Positions 23,241 through 36,306 are shown, counted from the first letter of the stretch. The stretch: DNA of 64,000 bases from Antitrichia curtipendula (GCA_951230915.1 OX579637.1:35030001-35094000), one strand, 5' to 3'. Made by a program: numbers and translations. Notes: a model not told the origin generated them from the letters alone.

Positions 23241-26200
23241 CTAAAACGCTGACATAGAGCTACCTTTACTATCAGAAGATTGAACATCAGACTCAACTGC
23301 ATGTTCATCTACAAACTGTAGAACGAGAGGATTCACGGATCGACCTCTCGAAGTAGGCTGTGGGTCATGTGCAACATAATCTCGGGATAAAGCTACTGCA
23401 TACGGAGGGAGAACAAAGGGTTTAGGTGGGCTCTGGAAAAATAGTGGATTTGCAAAAAAGGTACATCTCGGGAGGAACTCAATTCTTGGACTTACTTGCA
23501 CAAACCAATGAACAAAATGTTAGAGTACTACACCTTATGAGAAATCAGTATGTCTGAATTACTGAGCTCGGTCATTGACTTACTTACTAAATCGGAGTGT
23601 CTTCTGAACCTTCTGGATGATAACTTCCTCGTCCTCCTCAATTCCAAGGTCAAGCGGTGACCTTGGAATCTCCGCCGCAAGAACCACCGATTTCCGGAGT
23701 ATTGGAGCTATAAGGGCCTCGAAGATGCTCACATCTTCCTCAAAAGCTAGAATATGGCGACGCGTTGCACGGCATGCTTGGATGTTGGATCCTGTAGAAC
23801 AAGAAATTAGACAATTAAAGTGGCATTGAGTATGTAAAGATCGACTTTGAATATGTAATGAAATTAAAATAACAAACCTGTTGCCGCTGTGCAGTCAACT
23901 ACAACATCCCCTAGTGCAGTTGCTGCCTCAATGAGCATCTGCATAAACTCACATCCCTTTTCGCGCGGGCCACGCCATGGCACGTCGCCGTTCATCGTGA
24001 CATCTTCCTTGAAATCCAGATTGCGGAGGATGTCGTCCTTAGCGAGGTTAACACCCACCTTATCCTGGGACGGGACAAATTGAAAGGGAAAATCCCTTAG
24101 TGTCTTTGGCCCGGATTTCCGCACAAGTAGCGAGACGGAAAACCTCTGAGTCTGCAATTCCAACGAAGTCAATGTCAAGGAATGTGAAGCGGAACTCATA
24201 CAAATGAAGACAACTGAATGTAAAACTATAGAGAATTACTGTCTTCTTCGGATCTGCGGCGGATGTCAAGTGAAGATGGTTTGTGCCAAAATATGTCTCC
24301 AATATACAGAAATCGTATTTCTGGCAGCATCCTAGAAAGTGGCTTCGATGTGCCGAAGACGACGCTGGGTAAATTACGAAGAGGGCACCATTATCGTGAA
24401 GGTACTGAGTTGCGAAGTCAAAGATAGGTACCAAGTAGTCAGATTTGAATTCGTTCCACTTTGGTACTGGAGCAGGTGCAGATGAGAGAGTAGGGACGTG
24501 GAGTCCCTCGGGCACATCCACTATCATAAGGTCAACAGCTGACTCGGATCCCATATTTCTGTCAAAGGCGCGGTCCTTGTCACTGGAATGCTGCAATATG
24601 CATAGAATTGAGAAGTTAGTTAGTACAATATATCTATTATGAAGTTAATGAAACCACATCTGCATTATATAGGGAGTTTTGTATGAAGTGAGTTTCATGT
24701 GAAACATTCTCAAATCTAAGTCTAATCCAGCAATTTGAAGAGAAGACTTACCATGGCTAAGAAGGCCTCAATGTCCTCGAAGGACTTAGTTCCCATCTCA
24801 AGACCCTTGAGTGCCATGTTCAGTATACACTCATCGATATCAGACCCCAGAATCATAGTCTTAGTCGACGGCGTCATCCCCTGCACCATGCGCTCCTGAG
24901 TGAGGGAGAATCCGGATGATGAAAGGTTGATGTCTGCTGCACTTGTAGCTGGTTCCGGAGCTTGGGTGATGTCCTTCTCTAGCCGATGCTTCTTCGTCCC
25001 CTTCCCTTCCCCTTTCTCAATTTGTCGCTTCTTCTTGTTCTCTTCGCCCTTCTTCTTGTTTAGCTCAGACTTCTTCTTGGCCTCCTCCAACTTGTCCACC
25101 TTTTTCTTGTCGGTGAGCTCTCGCTTTGCGATGGCCTTGGCCCTCGCCTCTGGTTCCAGTCCAGCAAATTCGTCAAATTCCGCATCGGTCACAGTGGCCC
25201 CCTTCAGCATCTGAAAGAGGGCCTCTTCTTCTGGTGGTGTAACGCCGAAGTTACACTCAAGATACCACGGACATGTCTGCAAGTGAGGACTTGTCCACTT
25301 CTGTAGTTGAGTGGTGGAGAACATGCAATCCGCTGACGACCGGTCGAGCCATGTAGTGAGAAACGGTGGTAAGTCCTCTTTCTTAATAGCCTTCTTGCCA
25401 TACAACTCGAACTTGAAGTATCTATACACATGAGAAGTCGCTTCCGTCAATTTGAATAATTATAAGAAACAAGAGAGTACTGAACATCAATATGTAACTG
25501 ATAATAGATAACAAGAGGTCGTAAAATCATGATGAGGAAAACGAAGTGGTCCAATAGAGGACGACTACCATAATAATCCACAAATCAAGGCAATGTCTTA
25601 CAAGCAACATAATCTAGAACATGGACACAATAGAAATTAGTTAATATATATTAAAATGATAGTACTACCTGTAAATCAATCTCTTCACCGTCAAGCTAGT
25701 TCCCCCGTACAACGCAAACTTGTCCAATTTCTTGAAGGCATCCTTTCCCTTGAAGACCCCTGTGTAGGCTTGGTCCCACAGCTTCATCCGCCACGTCTTC
25801 AAATACTCTACTATATTCTCGGGCTCACTCGGGGCGGTCATGTCAATTGGAATGTTGTCAGCGTGGGTGATGGTCTCAAACATCTCCGCAGCTGCCTCCT
25901 CTAGCTATAAAATACATAGTTCAGCCAGACCTTGTGTCAAATAGAGTAACCTACTTTAGAATGAATAACAATTAACTAAGTGAAAGGAGAACACATGTGG
26001 CAATTTCATATTCAATCAAGTAAGGATCCTACCCCAGCGTAATAGGCAGCCTTGGCCAGAAAAATGCCCAGCTTTTCCTCATTCACTGGACGTGGAGGAA
26101 AGCGACGAGCTTCTCTCGTATGAGAACTCGCGTTCATCCATCTAAGCCATTTGACCTTGTGTCTTGGTTCGACGGCTGTAGTCACAATCAGCTGCAGCTT

Positions 26201-28189
26201 CTCCAGTGTCAACTTAGGAACAGCATTGTGGCTCCAGTGGCTCTCAATCTGCAGGAGTCCGAAACTTAGAAATAATTCATGCGTAAAATCGATAAATGTC
26301 AAAATCAGTCATTATGTATTAAAACGCTACAAACCTCTTTAAGCCAGTCCGGGGTAAGCTCTGGATTTGCGACCACCACAATCTTTGAAAGCTTCTTGTA
26401 ATGTCGATCGGTTGATCCTTTAATAGCCGCTCTCATTGTGGCAGCGACATCCTCCCTGGTCACTTCCACTTCTTGATTTTCATCTCTGAGTTTTCGAATT
26501 ACGGCATCAGCCGCAGAGGAGATCTCTTGCTGAGAGGCAAAAGTTGTCACAACAATAATGAATACCAAGATTATAACGATTACACTTGATATGATTAAAC
26601 CGTGCATTTATCAGACAATGGATTGCATAAAAAATGATATTTCATACCTTAAACATGAACCTAGTGAATATATGCAGGGGCATGGTATACCAGCTTGTCT
26701 GCGTGTGCATCTTATAGGTCTTCACATCCTCCTCAGTCAACAACTCTTGAAACTTATCAAGCTTCATAACCCCGTATTTCTGAATGCGATAGAGGGTATG
26801 CACAAGGTTCGTCTTGACGTGGGAGTTCTCTGTATGCCTGTCCATCCAAGTAACAACGACTTGTGAATGACAAAGTAACCATGTCAAATGCTATGAACTA
26901 TACCATGAATTCAATGCGATTACTCAAGTAAATAATAATATGAACTTACACATTAATGTCGTACATTGCTTGCATTGCCACCCCAATGCGTTGTCTTGTA
27001 TCAAGGACAATGGAGTCCACACAAAAATACCAAGAATGCTCTTGACTGTGCAGCCTCTCAATATGGTTCATCCAGGCTATGCGTCTGTGATTTCCGTCAT
27101 AGACAAAGAACTTATAATCTATTAGATGCTTCAGAGATGGAATGGACTGCAACTGAGTATTGAAGGTGTCGTTTACCGAGTTCCAAATGGGACCCCACAC
27201 ACGCTTCTCCTCATCACTGAAAATCTCTGTATTTTCGTTCTCGTCAAAGTATGACACATAGAACACTCGAGCTCCTTCATCATAACCCCAAGAGAACTGG
27301 TTGTCTAGAAGGGTCACGTCGCAAGTAAGCGTAGGACGAACCATTGGCATAGGCACCATCCTGCACAATGGAATTTTCATGCGTGAGTGTCCATTCGACG
27401 TCATCTTTAAACTGTTGATGACGGCCACCGTGTCGAATGTCTGCACACGCCTGATGTCTTCCTCAAGAAAACCGGGTTCTACACCCGGAATGTAGTCCTC
27501 CGCAGGATCATCCTCTGCGTCATTGTGAATGACCTCATGAGCAGCTGTGTCGATATAGAGGCAATGAACACCTTCCCGCTGATCCTGCACCTTCACGATT
27601 CAAATAGGCAAATAAGGGACAGCAAATGAAGTCATGATGAACGGATTCTCAAACATGTAAAATGAATGCAATGCAATCATAGATTCATAGTGGGAGCCCT
27701 GTAGGCTGCAACCGGGGAAGGCACTTTATAATGTAACCTAGCTAGTCATATTCAGCAACAGGCCTCTGTAGGAAGACGGAACATCCCGCAATAGAATATG
27801 AGGACGTCGTTGTCAATGATCGGTCCAGAGTCAGCATTGTGAGAGCAAGTACAATAGTCGACGCTATACTGCGGATCTACAATTTCCATATCCCACGATC
27901 CTAGTGACGTACAGCTAGACTCCTGCGGTGACATTGGTTCCTCAGCATAGAGATGATTCAGTCCATCATCAAGTTCACGGATGAGGTCTGTGAGGTCTCC
28001 TACCATCTCCCCCCGCGCTTGACCTTGATGAATATCTTTGTCCACGACAGGAATCGGGTCGAGCACAGGAACAACGACTTTGGCAGGAACAAGGCCATGG
28101 TCCGGAACATCTGGAACCTGATTGACCATTGTCTCTACTTCGTGAGCTGAAGCTTCCACCCCGTTTGTGCTCTCAACCTGCTCAGCCAA
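23241..28189 (-). CDS. ParB-like domain / DNA methyltransferase fusion gene, multi-exon
   Basis: At least eleven exons read on the minus strand: about 28,189-27,75x (start unresolved), 27,595-26,950, 26,859-26,648, 26,529-26,335, 26,248-26,033, 25,904-25,669, 25,421-24,752, 24,590-24,240, 24,151-23,878, 23,791-23,588 and 23,494-23,241 (stop). From exon 3 on, GT-AG borders keep frame at every join; the exon 1/2 and 2/3 joins are unresolved. Exon 2 contains YKFFVYDGNHRRIAWMNH, the DGNHR signature of ParB/sulfiredoxin-fold domains. Exon 7 carries a Lys/Glu coiled coil and likely nuclear signals. Exon 8 has DLMIVDVPE then NGALFVIYP (motif IV region). Exons 9-10 have a Cys/Met helix, then VVVDCTAATG and HILAFEED (motif I region). 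IV-before-I order is that of beta-type amino-DNA methyltransferases. DVPE replaces the usual (D/N/S)PP(Y/W), so activity is uncertain. The target base is unknown; total about 1,200 residues. Confidence 0.75.
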
Positions 28190-28362
28190 TATTCTCGATT
28201 AGAAATATGTCTTGAATGCCTATAGACATCTGAAGTACATATCAAGAAATGGGCACAACCGCAAACAAGCAAGGCACCCAGTCTTGGTCATCTGCGTTCA
28301 AACTCGTTGTCATCCGATTTAATATATATGTAGACAAGGATGCATAAGTCCTCACAGTGAAT

Positions 28363-29660
28363 AACCCCTCTCGGTACCGAGATGGTCCGGGACACCCGGT
28401 CACGTATGCTCGGGGGCCGTAAAGACTCTGAGACTGACTGAGATTGGTAAGCCTTGGCTAAACGCGACAATATCGAAACACCAGACCGGCAAGATCGCGG
28501 AGCCAAAAATAAAATACAAATCTGGGATCTCCCAATACCAGTCCCAAGGACTGGATCCAAAGCGAGTGGGGGAAACATGAAATGTCACGACAAGAGGTCA
28601 AAAACTGAGCTCACCGGGGCCCTTGTCCCACCCCTTCCCCGCACCGAGACGGCCCTCGACACCCAGTGAGGTATGCTCGGGGTATGCAAACACGCTGAGT
28701 ATGACTAAGATCGGTGAGCCTTGGCTGAACGCGACAATATCGAAACAACAGACCATCAACAACGCGGAGTCAAAAATAAAATACAAATCTGGGATCTCCC
28801 AGAACTAGTCCCAAGGACTGGATCCAAAGCGAGTGGGGGAAACACGAAATGTCACGACAAGAGGTCAAAAACTGAGCTCACTGTGGCCCCTGTCCCACCC
28901 CTTCCCCGCACCGAGAGGGCCCTCGACACCCAGTGAGGTATGCTCAGGGGACGCTTACACGCTGAGTATGACTGAGATCGGTGACCCAAGCTGAACACGA
29001 CAATATCGAAACAACAGACCATCAAGATCGCGGAGCCAAAAATAAAATACGGACCCGTGCCCGATCTACAAGAGTACGAGAAGGGAAAACTCAAAACTTT
29101 CGGAACCTGAAGGGAAAACTGTGCTCACCTGGTCCTTGGTCTGCCACAGTACCCGCACCGAGAGGGTCCTCGACACCCAGTTAGGTATGCTCGGGATCCA
29201 CAAGAAGTGGAGACTGACTTAGATTCGCTTTCCTAGGGCAAAATGTGAGTAAGCCGAAACAACAAATCTTTGCTACAGCGGAGACCAAAATAAAAAGCTA
29301 AACCCGGGGATGTTCTTGCGCCCGAGCTCGCACATCCGGGAGACTAATAATGGGGGGAAACCCTATTGAATAAGAGGCGATGAGTAATTTCAGCTCACGA
29401 GTTCACTTGCTACCCCCCGTCACCGCACCAAGAGGGTCCTTGTCACCCCTCAGGGTATGCTTAGGGCCACCAACAGGTGAGACTAACTGAGCTGGTCTTG
29501 CTACAGACGCTGAATGCGGATAGCGCTCTAGCGGTCTCAGTCCGGAATGCACACTTCCGAACTCGTGCATTACCGAACTCTCTGCCACTACCGCAAATAG
29601 GCTGGTTCTATAGATTGTCTTGTTGTGCCCTTACCCTGGCTTCCCTCTCGGTACCGAGAA
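28363..29660. repeat. Five-copy tandem repeat, ~250-270-bp units
   Basis: The phrase G(C/T)ACC(G/A)AGA begins units at 28,374, 28,641, 28,908, 29,155 and 29,425, with a partial sixth at 29,650 (spacings 267, 267, 247, 270 and 225). Each unit carries GGTATGCTCGGG, a GACTGA(G/C)(A/T)T word, CGACAATATCGAAACA and GCGGAGCCAAAAATAAAATA. Units 2 and 3 are the most similar, and unit 5 is strongly diverged. It sits between a candidate first exon (29,850-29,776) and the rest of the methyltransferase gene, so it would be intronic or promoter-proximal. No tRNA-like, CRISPR-like or coding reading was accepted. Confidence 0.85.
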
Positions 29661-29775
29661 GCGCCAAAGCCTCAAACGCGCATTTACAGTTTTGATGACA
29701 ATATTACAACATACAGGAGGCTCGTAATATGAGAGCTTTGTGACCGACGCTAGGCAGGGTATAACGGCACTATAC

Positions 29776-29850
29776 CTCAATTGTTGCTGCGACAGATTCT
29801 CCACCGTTTCGATGGCGACGCGATCTCAGCGTGCGTCCTTGATGTTCCAT
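29776..29850 (-). CDS. Candidate first coding exon of the ParB-methyltransferase gene
   Basis: The minus strand has an ATG at 29,850 followed by 25 codons (MEHQGRTLRSRRHRNGG..., a basic start) and a plausible donor, CAATTGAG then GTATAG. It is in the right orientation, upstream of the tandem repeats and the recognised exons, and about 1.4 kb from the divergent transposase start. No junction to exon 28,189 was proven; one or more exons may lie among the repeats. Confidence 0.35.
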
Positions 29851-29859
29851 GTTCACCTG

Positions 29860-31237
29860 ACAATGAGAGAAAATCGTAAATACTTCAGCAAAGACGGCAG
29901 TGGCCCACAAGAGCATTAGTTATAACCGAGGAATTGTAGGGACAAAGCAAGAGCATCATCTGGAGTTGGATGTGGGTCAAAATCATACAAGAGACGGAGA
30001 ACTAAGATGAAGCAGTTGAAGATATGCGCACCCTACACTCTCCCGTGTTTCTGGTGTTCGGATAACGGAAGGCACTAAGGGCTCGTTAGCTTCGCGTTAG
30101 CAATTGACGGCATCAAAATAATGCCTGATGACATATGAATTAGGGTTCCTTGCAGTTTGATCCCGTTGCATCCCCGTCAGTATACTTCTTTCTATTTGAT
30201 ACTTCGTGAAATACTGCATCGCACTTGCATCGTAATTAGGACACTGAAGTCAAGCATTGTAATCATATATCACATCATAAACCATTTCAATGGAATTTAC
30301 TTAATATAATATTTAGTATGATTCTTGGTGTGCCTATTCTTTTATTTAAATGTTACATGTATTATTATTGGATTTATAGAATCATGCTAATCTTGAGACT
30401 GGTTGCAATTTAATTAGGAAATTGACAACATTACCGGTACTCACATATCTCGTCATGAATTGGATTTAAGATATTTAAATTACACCAATTATAGTTCCAG
30501 TTCTAGCGCCGATTTCTTCGACTGTATCCTATATGCAAAATTGATGACTCTGGTACAACATCAAATTTTATTACTCATGTTTAGCACCCGGAACCGTGTA
30601 CACCCTATACTCACTGACACTGACATGCCAGCGCACGGGGTCTAGCCACAATTATGTTCAGAGGACTCATTGGTTTGCCTTTGATGAATGCCAAATACTG
30701 TCATCTACATTTCGCAATTAGCCTTCAAGATGGCTCTGCCATGGTAGATTCGTCTAGGCGAATGGCGAATCAGCATATCATTAAACTTAGAAGGATACAG
30801 CGAGTTATTCTGTCCTTGTTGGGAGTTTTACTATACTTCTTCCGACGTCTAGAATTAATCTCCTACTACACCGTCTGGCACTCCATTAACACATTGATTA
30901 GTAAGCGTGCCATTTGATCATTTGGACGGATTCTAACCGTCAGTCTATTATTATTAATAGAAAAATGTGATACGATGCGATTTCTTTAAGGCGTTAATGC
31001 AACCTATGGTATACAACCTTTGTATTCAGTGTAACCAACCATTGGCTTCTGGAATACCACTCAAACACCGCTCATGTGTCAGGAGGTAATGAAGGCATAT
31101 GAGGAGTCAGTCCAAGTCTAGTTTCTATTTCTGAATCGTGTGGATTCTGGAAGGAAGGAGCACTATTGTGCATTTTGGGTAGTTCTGGCGGTCTGCTTGG
31201 TTCCGCGCTGTGTACCCATGATTTGAGCATTGTTTCT
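29860..31237. promoter_or_regulatory. Divergent intergenic region between methyltransferase and transposase genes
   Basis: No gene is present. The sequence from about 30.15 kb onward is conserved, in reverse, in the second copy (59.5-60.4 kb, then 63.82-64.0 kb beyond unit D), for example TAATCATATATCACATC and TTTATAGAATCATG. Conservation between two diverged copies fits a shared promoter or 5' region of the mobile element rather than host DNA. Confidence 0.5.
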
Positions 31238-34200
31238 ATGGCAGACCTTTCGGAATTGGTGGTTGTTAGTGCAAACGGAGGCAAAGTCCCAATTCTTTTT
31301 CAAGTCGCCTCTGATGGATTTGCTGCTGTGTTGGCTTCTCAATTAGCTTCAAGGTTCCAACTGAGAGAGGACTTTGTCTGTGTTGACAAAGAGATTTTTG
31401 AGCCGGGGTCGGGAATTCTCATTCACACTGTTGGCCAACTTTCTGCGTTAGAAGATGGCACCAACGTCTGGCATCTTAAGCTAGGGAAGTACAGAGCGTA
31501 TGGAGTTCGATCGCTACTGGTAGCAGAGGATGAAGTCGGTTGCACCCCTTGCTTGTCTTCGACGTCGTCTTTTCAAACGCCATCTTTGCTCCGTGTGAAG
31601 GTAGAGTCCCATGTAGACAGTGTCACAATTTTGAATTCTGATTCTGATCGCAATTCTGAAGAGCATGTTTTGGGCTTGCAAACTCCATTTTCTGTGTCAA
31701 CTTTACCTACTCTTCCTAGCCTTCCCCGTTGTTCGTCGTCAAACTCATGCGCAAATAGTGGATCTATTATTGATTGTCTACGTCAGTTACGGATTCAAAA
31801 GGGGTGCCGGAACGTGCTGTCCAAGATTGATTATGAGAGTATAAGTATTCAGAAAGTTATTACATTGCCTCCACGATTCAATGGAAATATCATATTTGAG
31901 TTGCCGGCATTAGATACGGGATGCTCTATATCACAAGCCAAGCAGACGTCTGGAATGGATAAACGTTACGACGGGCACGTCTGGTCGAAGACAATGACAA
32001 CTAATATCAATAATTGGATGGGCTTGACGTTTCGCACATCTGTATGCCTTGGGCATCTTAGATGCAACAATGCATGTTGCGAATTTCTCAATCGTGTTAA
32101 TCGCATTGAAGTTGTGAATGAGTTAGAATGGGAGGGACTGTCTCCATCTGCCTTCGATTTGCATCCGCAAGGATCATCACTTGTCTGCAAAATCTGCAAA
32201 CAGCCTCCATCTTGTATTGCAAAATGTCTTATTAAGGCGTACTATGTCGTGGGAAACCTTGGGATGACTCGGGCGTTCGTACACCTGGGAGTTCACAAAC
32301 ATCCCGTTAAAGATGGAGAACTGCGGGACATCCAAGAAAGAACTAGAGTCCTTATCGGTGAACAAATGGAGAAAAAGCCAATGGCAACAAATTCATCTAT
32401 CGTGTTGGAGGCTACGAAAGAACTCCTTGGCGAATTGATCCTCAGCCAAGACAAAGTGAATCCGAAGCAACTCAACTTTGATGACCTTGTCCCTGTGCTA
32501 GACAAATGCAAGTATTTCAGTTCCCCGAGTATTCGGAACGAGGTTACGTCGTTCAAGAGTCTCAGGAGATTGGGTGTCATTGATAGCATTACAAAGTTAA
32601 GAGGTTCAAGCACGTGGGCTTTCATTCAACAGAGCAAGTTTCCCGGACAAGGAACAGAGGTGGATAAAGTTTTTTTCTTCAAAATGTCAGAAGTTGGTCC
32701 GGGAAGTGGAGTAGATTTAATAAAGAGAATGCAAGAAGGTGGTGACCTTCAGGACTCATGGATGATGTTCGATCACGTGAAAAGGGTGAAGGGGTGGACC
32801 ACGATGGCATGCCATGTTTATGATGCCACGTACTGCCGTGTCATGACTATCGCAATTTGCGACATGCAATCTGAAGATTCAACCGCCCAGATCCTATTTT
32901 GGAGGAATTTAAACGCCATCCTCGCAAGACATGGTGTGAGGGACACCCAGTTCAAGGGATTCATGGCGGACAGCACTCAAGCAAATTGGAATGCTGTTAG
33001 GACAATTTATGGTTCAGGAGACAGTATCGTGGCAATGGAAAATCGTGAAAACATGCCTTTTTCATTGGACGTAGTCCATGGAAAAGCATACCAAGGCTGA
33101 CATCCGCGATGACTTGCAAGATCAGCATCGCATGTTATGCAAGCAATACAAAAACGCCACATCCCCAGATGAATCTGAAACAAGGTACCTTGCCATCAGG
33201 GCTTGGTGGTTGTCATCCGGTGCCACATGCGAAGAAGGAAGACATCGACTGGACTTGTGGTTGTCATTTTGGCATTTCCGCTATCGCCAGTGGGGTGGCT
33301 TTTTGCAACTCGTATGCTCACTTATCCCATTTATGTCCTTTATAAAACGGGGATCATTTCATAGCCACTTAGAGAGTAATCTGCTTTTGTAAATTGTAAT
33401 GACCTAGTTCCAGTCAATTATATCAAGTATTCTAATGGTAATCCTGCATATTGGTATTTAGGATCTTACGGAGACAAAACTTGCGGAGATGCCGTCTTGC
33501 AACCTTGCTAAGACAGTCCACAATAAGTGGCTTCAGCAATCCAACAATCGTGGTAACGATTTGTACATAGCCACGGTAGATGACTTTGTTAGAGCATTCA
33601 TGCAGATGGTGAGGTATTATCAATATCTGAAGGGTAATGAAGCTGGCACCGGTCCGGGGAAAGAAGAACTAATGCTCCGAGCTGCCCAACGATCGGCACA
33701 AAGAAGTGGGAATCCGAAGGCGCTCACGGAAGCTATTTCAAGCATTCGAGGTGTTGAAGAATTTGTGAATAAAGAGCCGCAACTAGAGGGTGAAGAAGTC
33801 TTTGGATTTCATAAGCGGAAGGCAGACATGCCTCTCGGATGCGACCAAGATTCTCACAGGCTGGACAAAGTCAATTTTTCTCGTCCCCGAATCCATACAA
33901 GATCATCAAGAGCATCATCAAGTGCAGCCCAATTGAATCCGATCATTGAAAATGACACGTCAAGAATGGATGTGGATATCGAAGGACTTCTTGATAATGA
34001 TGTGAATTTGGAACGTGGAAATACTGCACCATCCACTCACGTATCATGTATCCAAGAGACAGAGGTTGACAAAACTCAGTGGCATATTGCGAGACTACCA
34101 AAGGCATCTGCAAAGGCGTGCTTTGCTGATCAAGCAATTACGAAGAAGAAGTGCACTGCTCGAATAGTACAAAACAACAAACCTATAGCAACGCCAACTT

Positions 34201-34931
34201 ATACAGGTATGATGGTCAATTATAGGAAAAATTGTAATGATCGAATGGATTTCTTTTTTTGCAATGACGACATCGAATGGTGCGTGAAGGGATATTGACG
34301 GAAGTGGGTGTTAACTGTACCACCTGTTCCAAGTATTTGGCCTGTTGAAATCGGAACAAAACTTTCATCAGCTGAGATTTTAGCACTTGAAGCGGCGGGA
34401 TTTCAGCTTCCAGAACGACAGGTCATTTCACCACGACGACTCTTTGGTGGGGATGCTACAATCGGATTGGTGCGAGATTACCCAATTCCGTCTAGTCCAG
34501 ATGAGTATCCCAAAACTCGGGCGGGTAAGCTCATTAGATGGAATCCAAAGGCCCCAACAACAAAGCATCAAAACAATTGTGCTTTGTCATTGACTCTTGA
34601 AGCACGCATTGAAAATGTAACCATGGTCCCTCATCCTAGATTCGGGTGCATTGTTTCAATAATTTCTGGTGTCGAGCCTCGTACAGAACAGTACATGCTA
34701 ACAGTTTCATCATTTCCAGACTGTACCTGTCCTTATTTCAAGGAGATGAAACTGAAATGTTTAGGAAAGCGGGGAACATGGGCTAACTGTAAACATTTGT
34801 ATTTCCTTTTTACAGTTGTTTGCAACTTACAGTGCGAATCAGATGGCTTCATTCATGCCGCAAGCTTTAGCTTTAATGAGGTAAAGGCAATTCTTCTCCG
34901 GGGGATACTCAGCTATGTTCGTTCTAGTTAG
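31238..34931 (+). pseudogene. MULE-like transposase with zinc fingers, DDE domain and SWIM finger (copy 1)
   Basis: The start chosen is the ATG of MADLSELVVV; both copies are similar just upstream as well, so an earlier start is possible. Order of parts: an N-terminal domain of about 260 residues; Cys/His-rich region from about residue 269 (CLGHLRCNNACC, then CKICKQPPSC and VHLGVHKHPV, a WRKY/FLYWCH-like pattern); the DDE domain with FDHVKRVKGW near 510 and KGFMADSTQANW near 577; intron 33,376-33,461 (GTAATC...TTTAG), placed alike in copy 2; a Gln/Asn-rich region; and the SWIM finger CTCPYFKEMK...CKH near 34.73-34.80 kb. Damage: a 2-bp loss near 33,040 with a TAG just after (CAG in copy 2), and a TGA at 34,296 where copy 2 has a sense codon. 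It would cut and join its terminal repeats in the nucleus; this copy is inactive but recent. Confidence 0.75.
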
Positions 34932-34934
34932 TTT

Positions 34935-35819
34935 ATGTGCAGTAAGACAGCAGTACTCTCTGTATGTACTGCACTTTTTTATAAAATTGAATAGTGAGAC
35001 TACAAGGGCCACTACTTCCATACAAGATTTGTCATTGTCTTTCATTGCAGATGTGCTTATACTGTCATGAATGACTGCTTTACGTCTCAAAGTAGGTAAT
35101 GAATTGACATCAGACGTATTTCTACTTTCATTTACTCGGATCTTATCCCTTTCTCAAACCCTGAAACCGATGTTTGCGGAACAAGTGTTGCTGTACAAAA
35201 CAAGAATGAATTTTGTAGAGAATTGGCCTTACAAATTCACAGGGCCGTCAATGACTTTAAAATCCCAATGGTATTAAATAGAGATGAGGTCTATTATTAT
35301 AAAGATGCCTAAATCCACCCTTCCGTCCACCACGGTTATAGAAGGCCCTATTACCATGGTTGTAGGCACCATATGATTGAAGTTTCCATTTATGCACCAT
35401 AACTAACAATGACGCTAAATATATTATATTTTTAGTATAGCTAAACTTCTTCTAAGTCCTCACCCTAAACATCCCTTTCACATCACTACATCAATTTATG
35501 CATGAATTATCTTCAAATGAATCACTTGTTTATCTAATTGTTTCCCCCCCATATTTTGCATAGATTTCTTATACTCCCATGTATTTTGTCATCAAATTTA
35601 GTGCAATCTTAAACCGCAATGCCAATGAATGTTGCATCGAGTGTCATCCAAGTTTTTTTGCCGCATTTATCCATTTGTTTTATTTCTATCATTGAATTTG
35701 TTCCACCGTTTCCACCCCATTTACCAGCTTCTTACATACATACTAACCCTAAACTTGCTTGCACCTATATGTTTGAACCTCTGTCACCTAGTTTTCCATC
35801 TATAATGACTTAGTCATGT
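34935..35819. other. MULE 3' region conserved between copies
   Basis: No further gene was recognised. The stretch matches, in reverse, 54.1-55.0 kb of copy 2, including words such as CCGTCCACCACGG and ACCATGGT(T/C). It therefore belongs to the element. Confidence 0.6.
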
Positions 35820-36240
35820 TATCCGGAGTCATCCATTTTTCCGTCCACGTTCATCCTTCCTTTCATCCCATTTTCATCTACATTCTTTCATTTATTCTAC
35901 CACCCTTCATAGAATGTGTCGTCACTTGTCATCCAAGCATTCGAACCTTAGTCTTCCAATTCGTCCTCCACATCCATGAAAATCTGCCACATACATTCAA
36001 ATTTTTGGACAGTCCACAGTCGTCCATCCTTTTTATACTCATTCATCCATTTTTGTCATCCACAGTCATCTATCATTTTCATCCACAATCATCCAATTTT
36101 CATCCACATTCATCCAACTTTTCCAACCACAATCATCCAAAATATTCATCTCGGGACACCCCGATTTTTTCATCCACATTCATCTAATTTCTGACAATTT
36201 CTTCATCCCACTTTTCTGAATCTCTCATCCATTTTTCATT
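35820..36240 (-). repeat. TGGATGAAAAT minisatellite inside MULE right end
   Basis: On the plus strand the array reads as repeated TTTTCATCCA and CACATTCATCCA. On the minus strand it is TGGATGAAAAT/TGGATGAATG, the mirror image of the array at the left end and of 53.64-54.11 kb in copy 2. Confidence 0.75.
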
Positions 36241-36306
36241 CCATTTTATGAAAATTTTCATGACTTCCATCAATTTAAAAAAAAAATCCCGTCCAATCCT
36301 TTCCAA

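Noticed and set aside
24900..25214. 104-codon plus-strand open frame with long Phe/Ser runs
   Set aside because: It lies opposite the Lys/Glu-rich coiled coil of the methyltransferase exon and is a shadow of that coding sequence.
23241..28189. Bacterial or phage contamination as the source of the ParB-methyltransferase
   Set aside because: Multiple in-phase GT-AG introns and its position inside plant-type transposons show that it is in a eukaryotic genome.
28363..29660. CRISPR array or tRNA/5S cluster
   Set aside because: The units are about 250-270 bp and contiguous without spacers. No cloverleaf or convincing internal promoter boxes are present.
30460..30917. Plus-strand open frames upstream of the MULE transposase as extra exons
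   Set aside because: The corresponding region of copy 2 does not keep a frame in the same sense, and no domain is visible.
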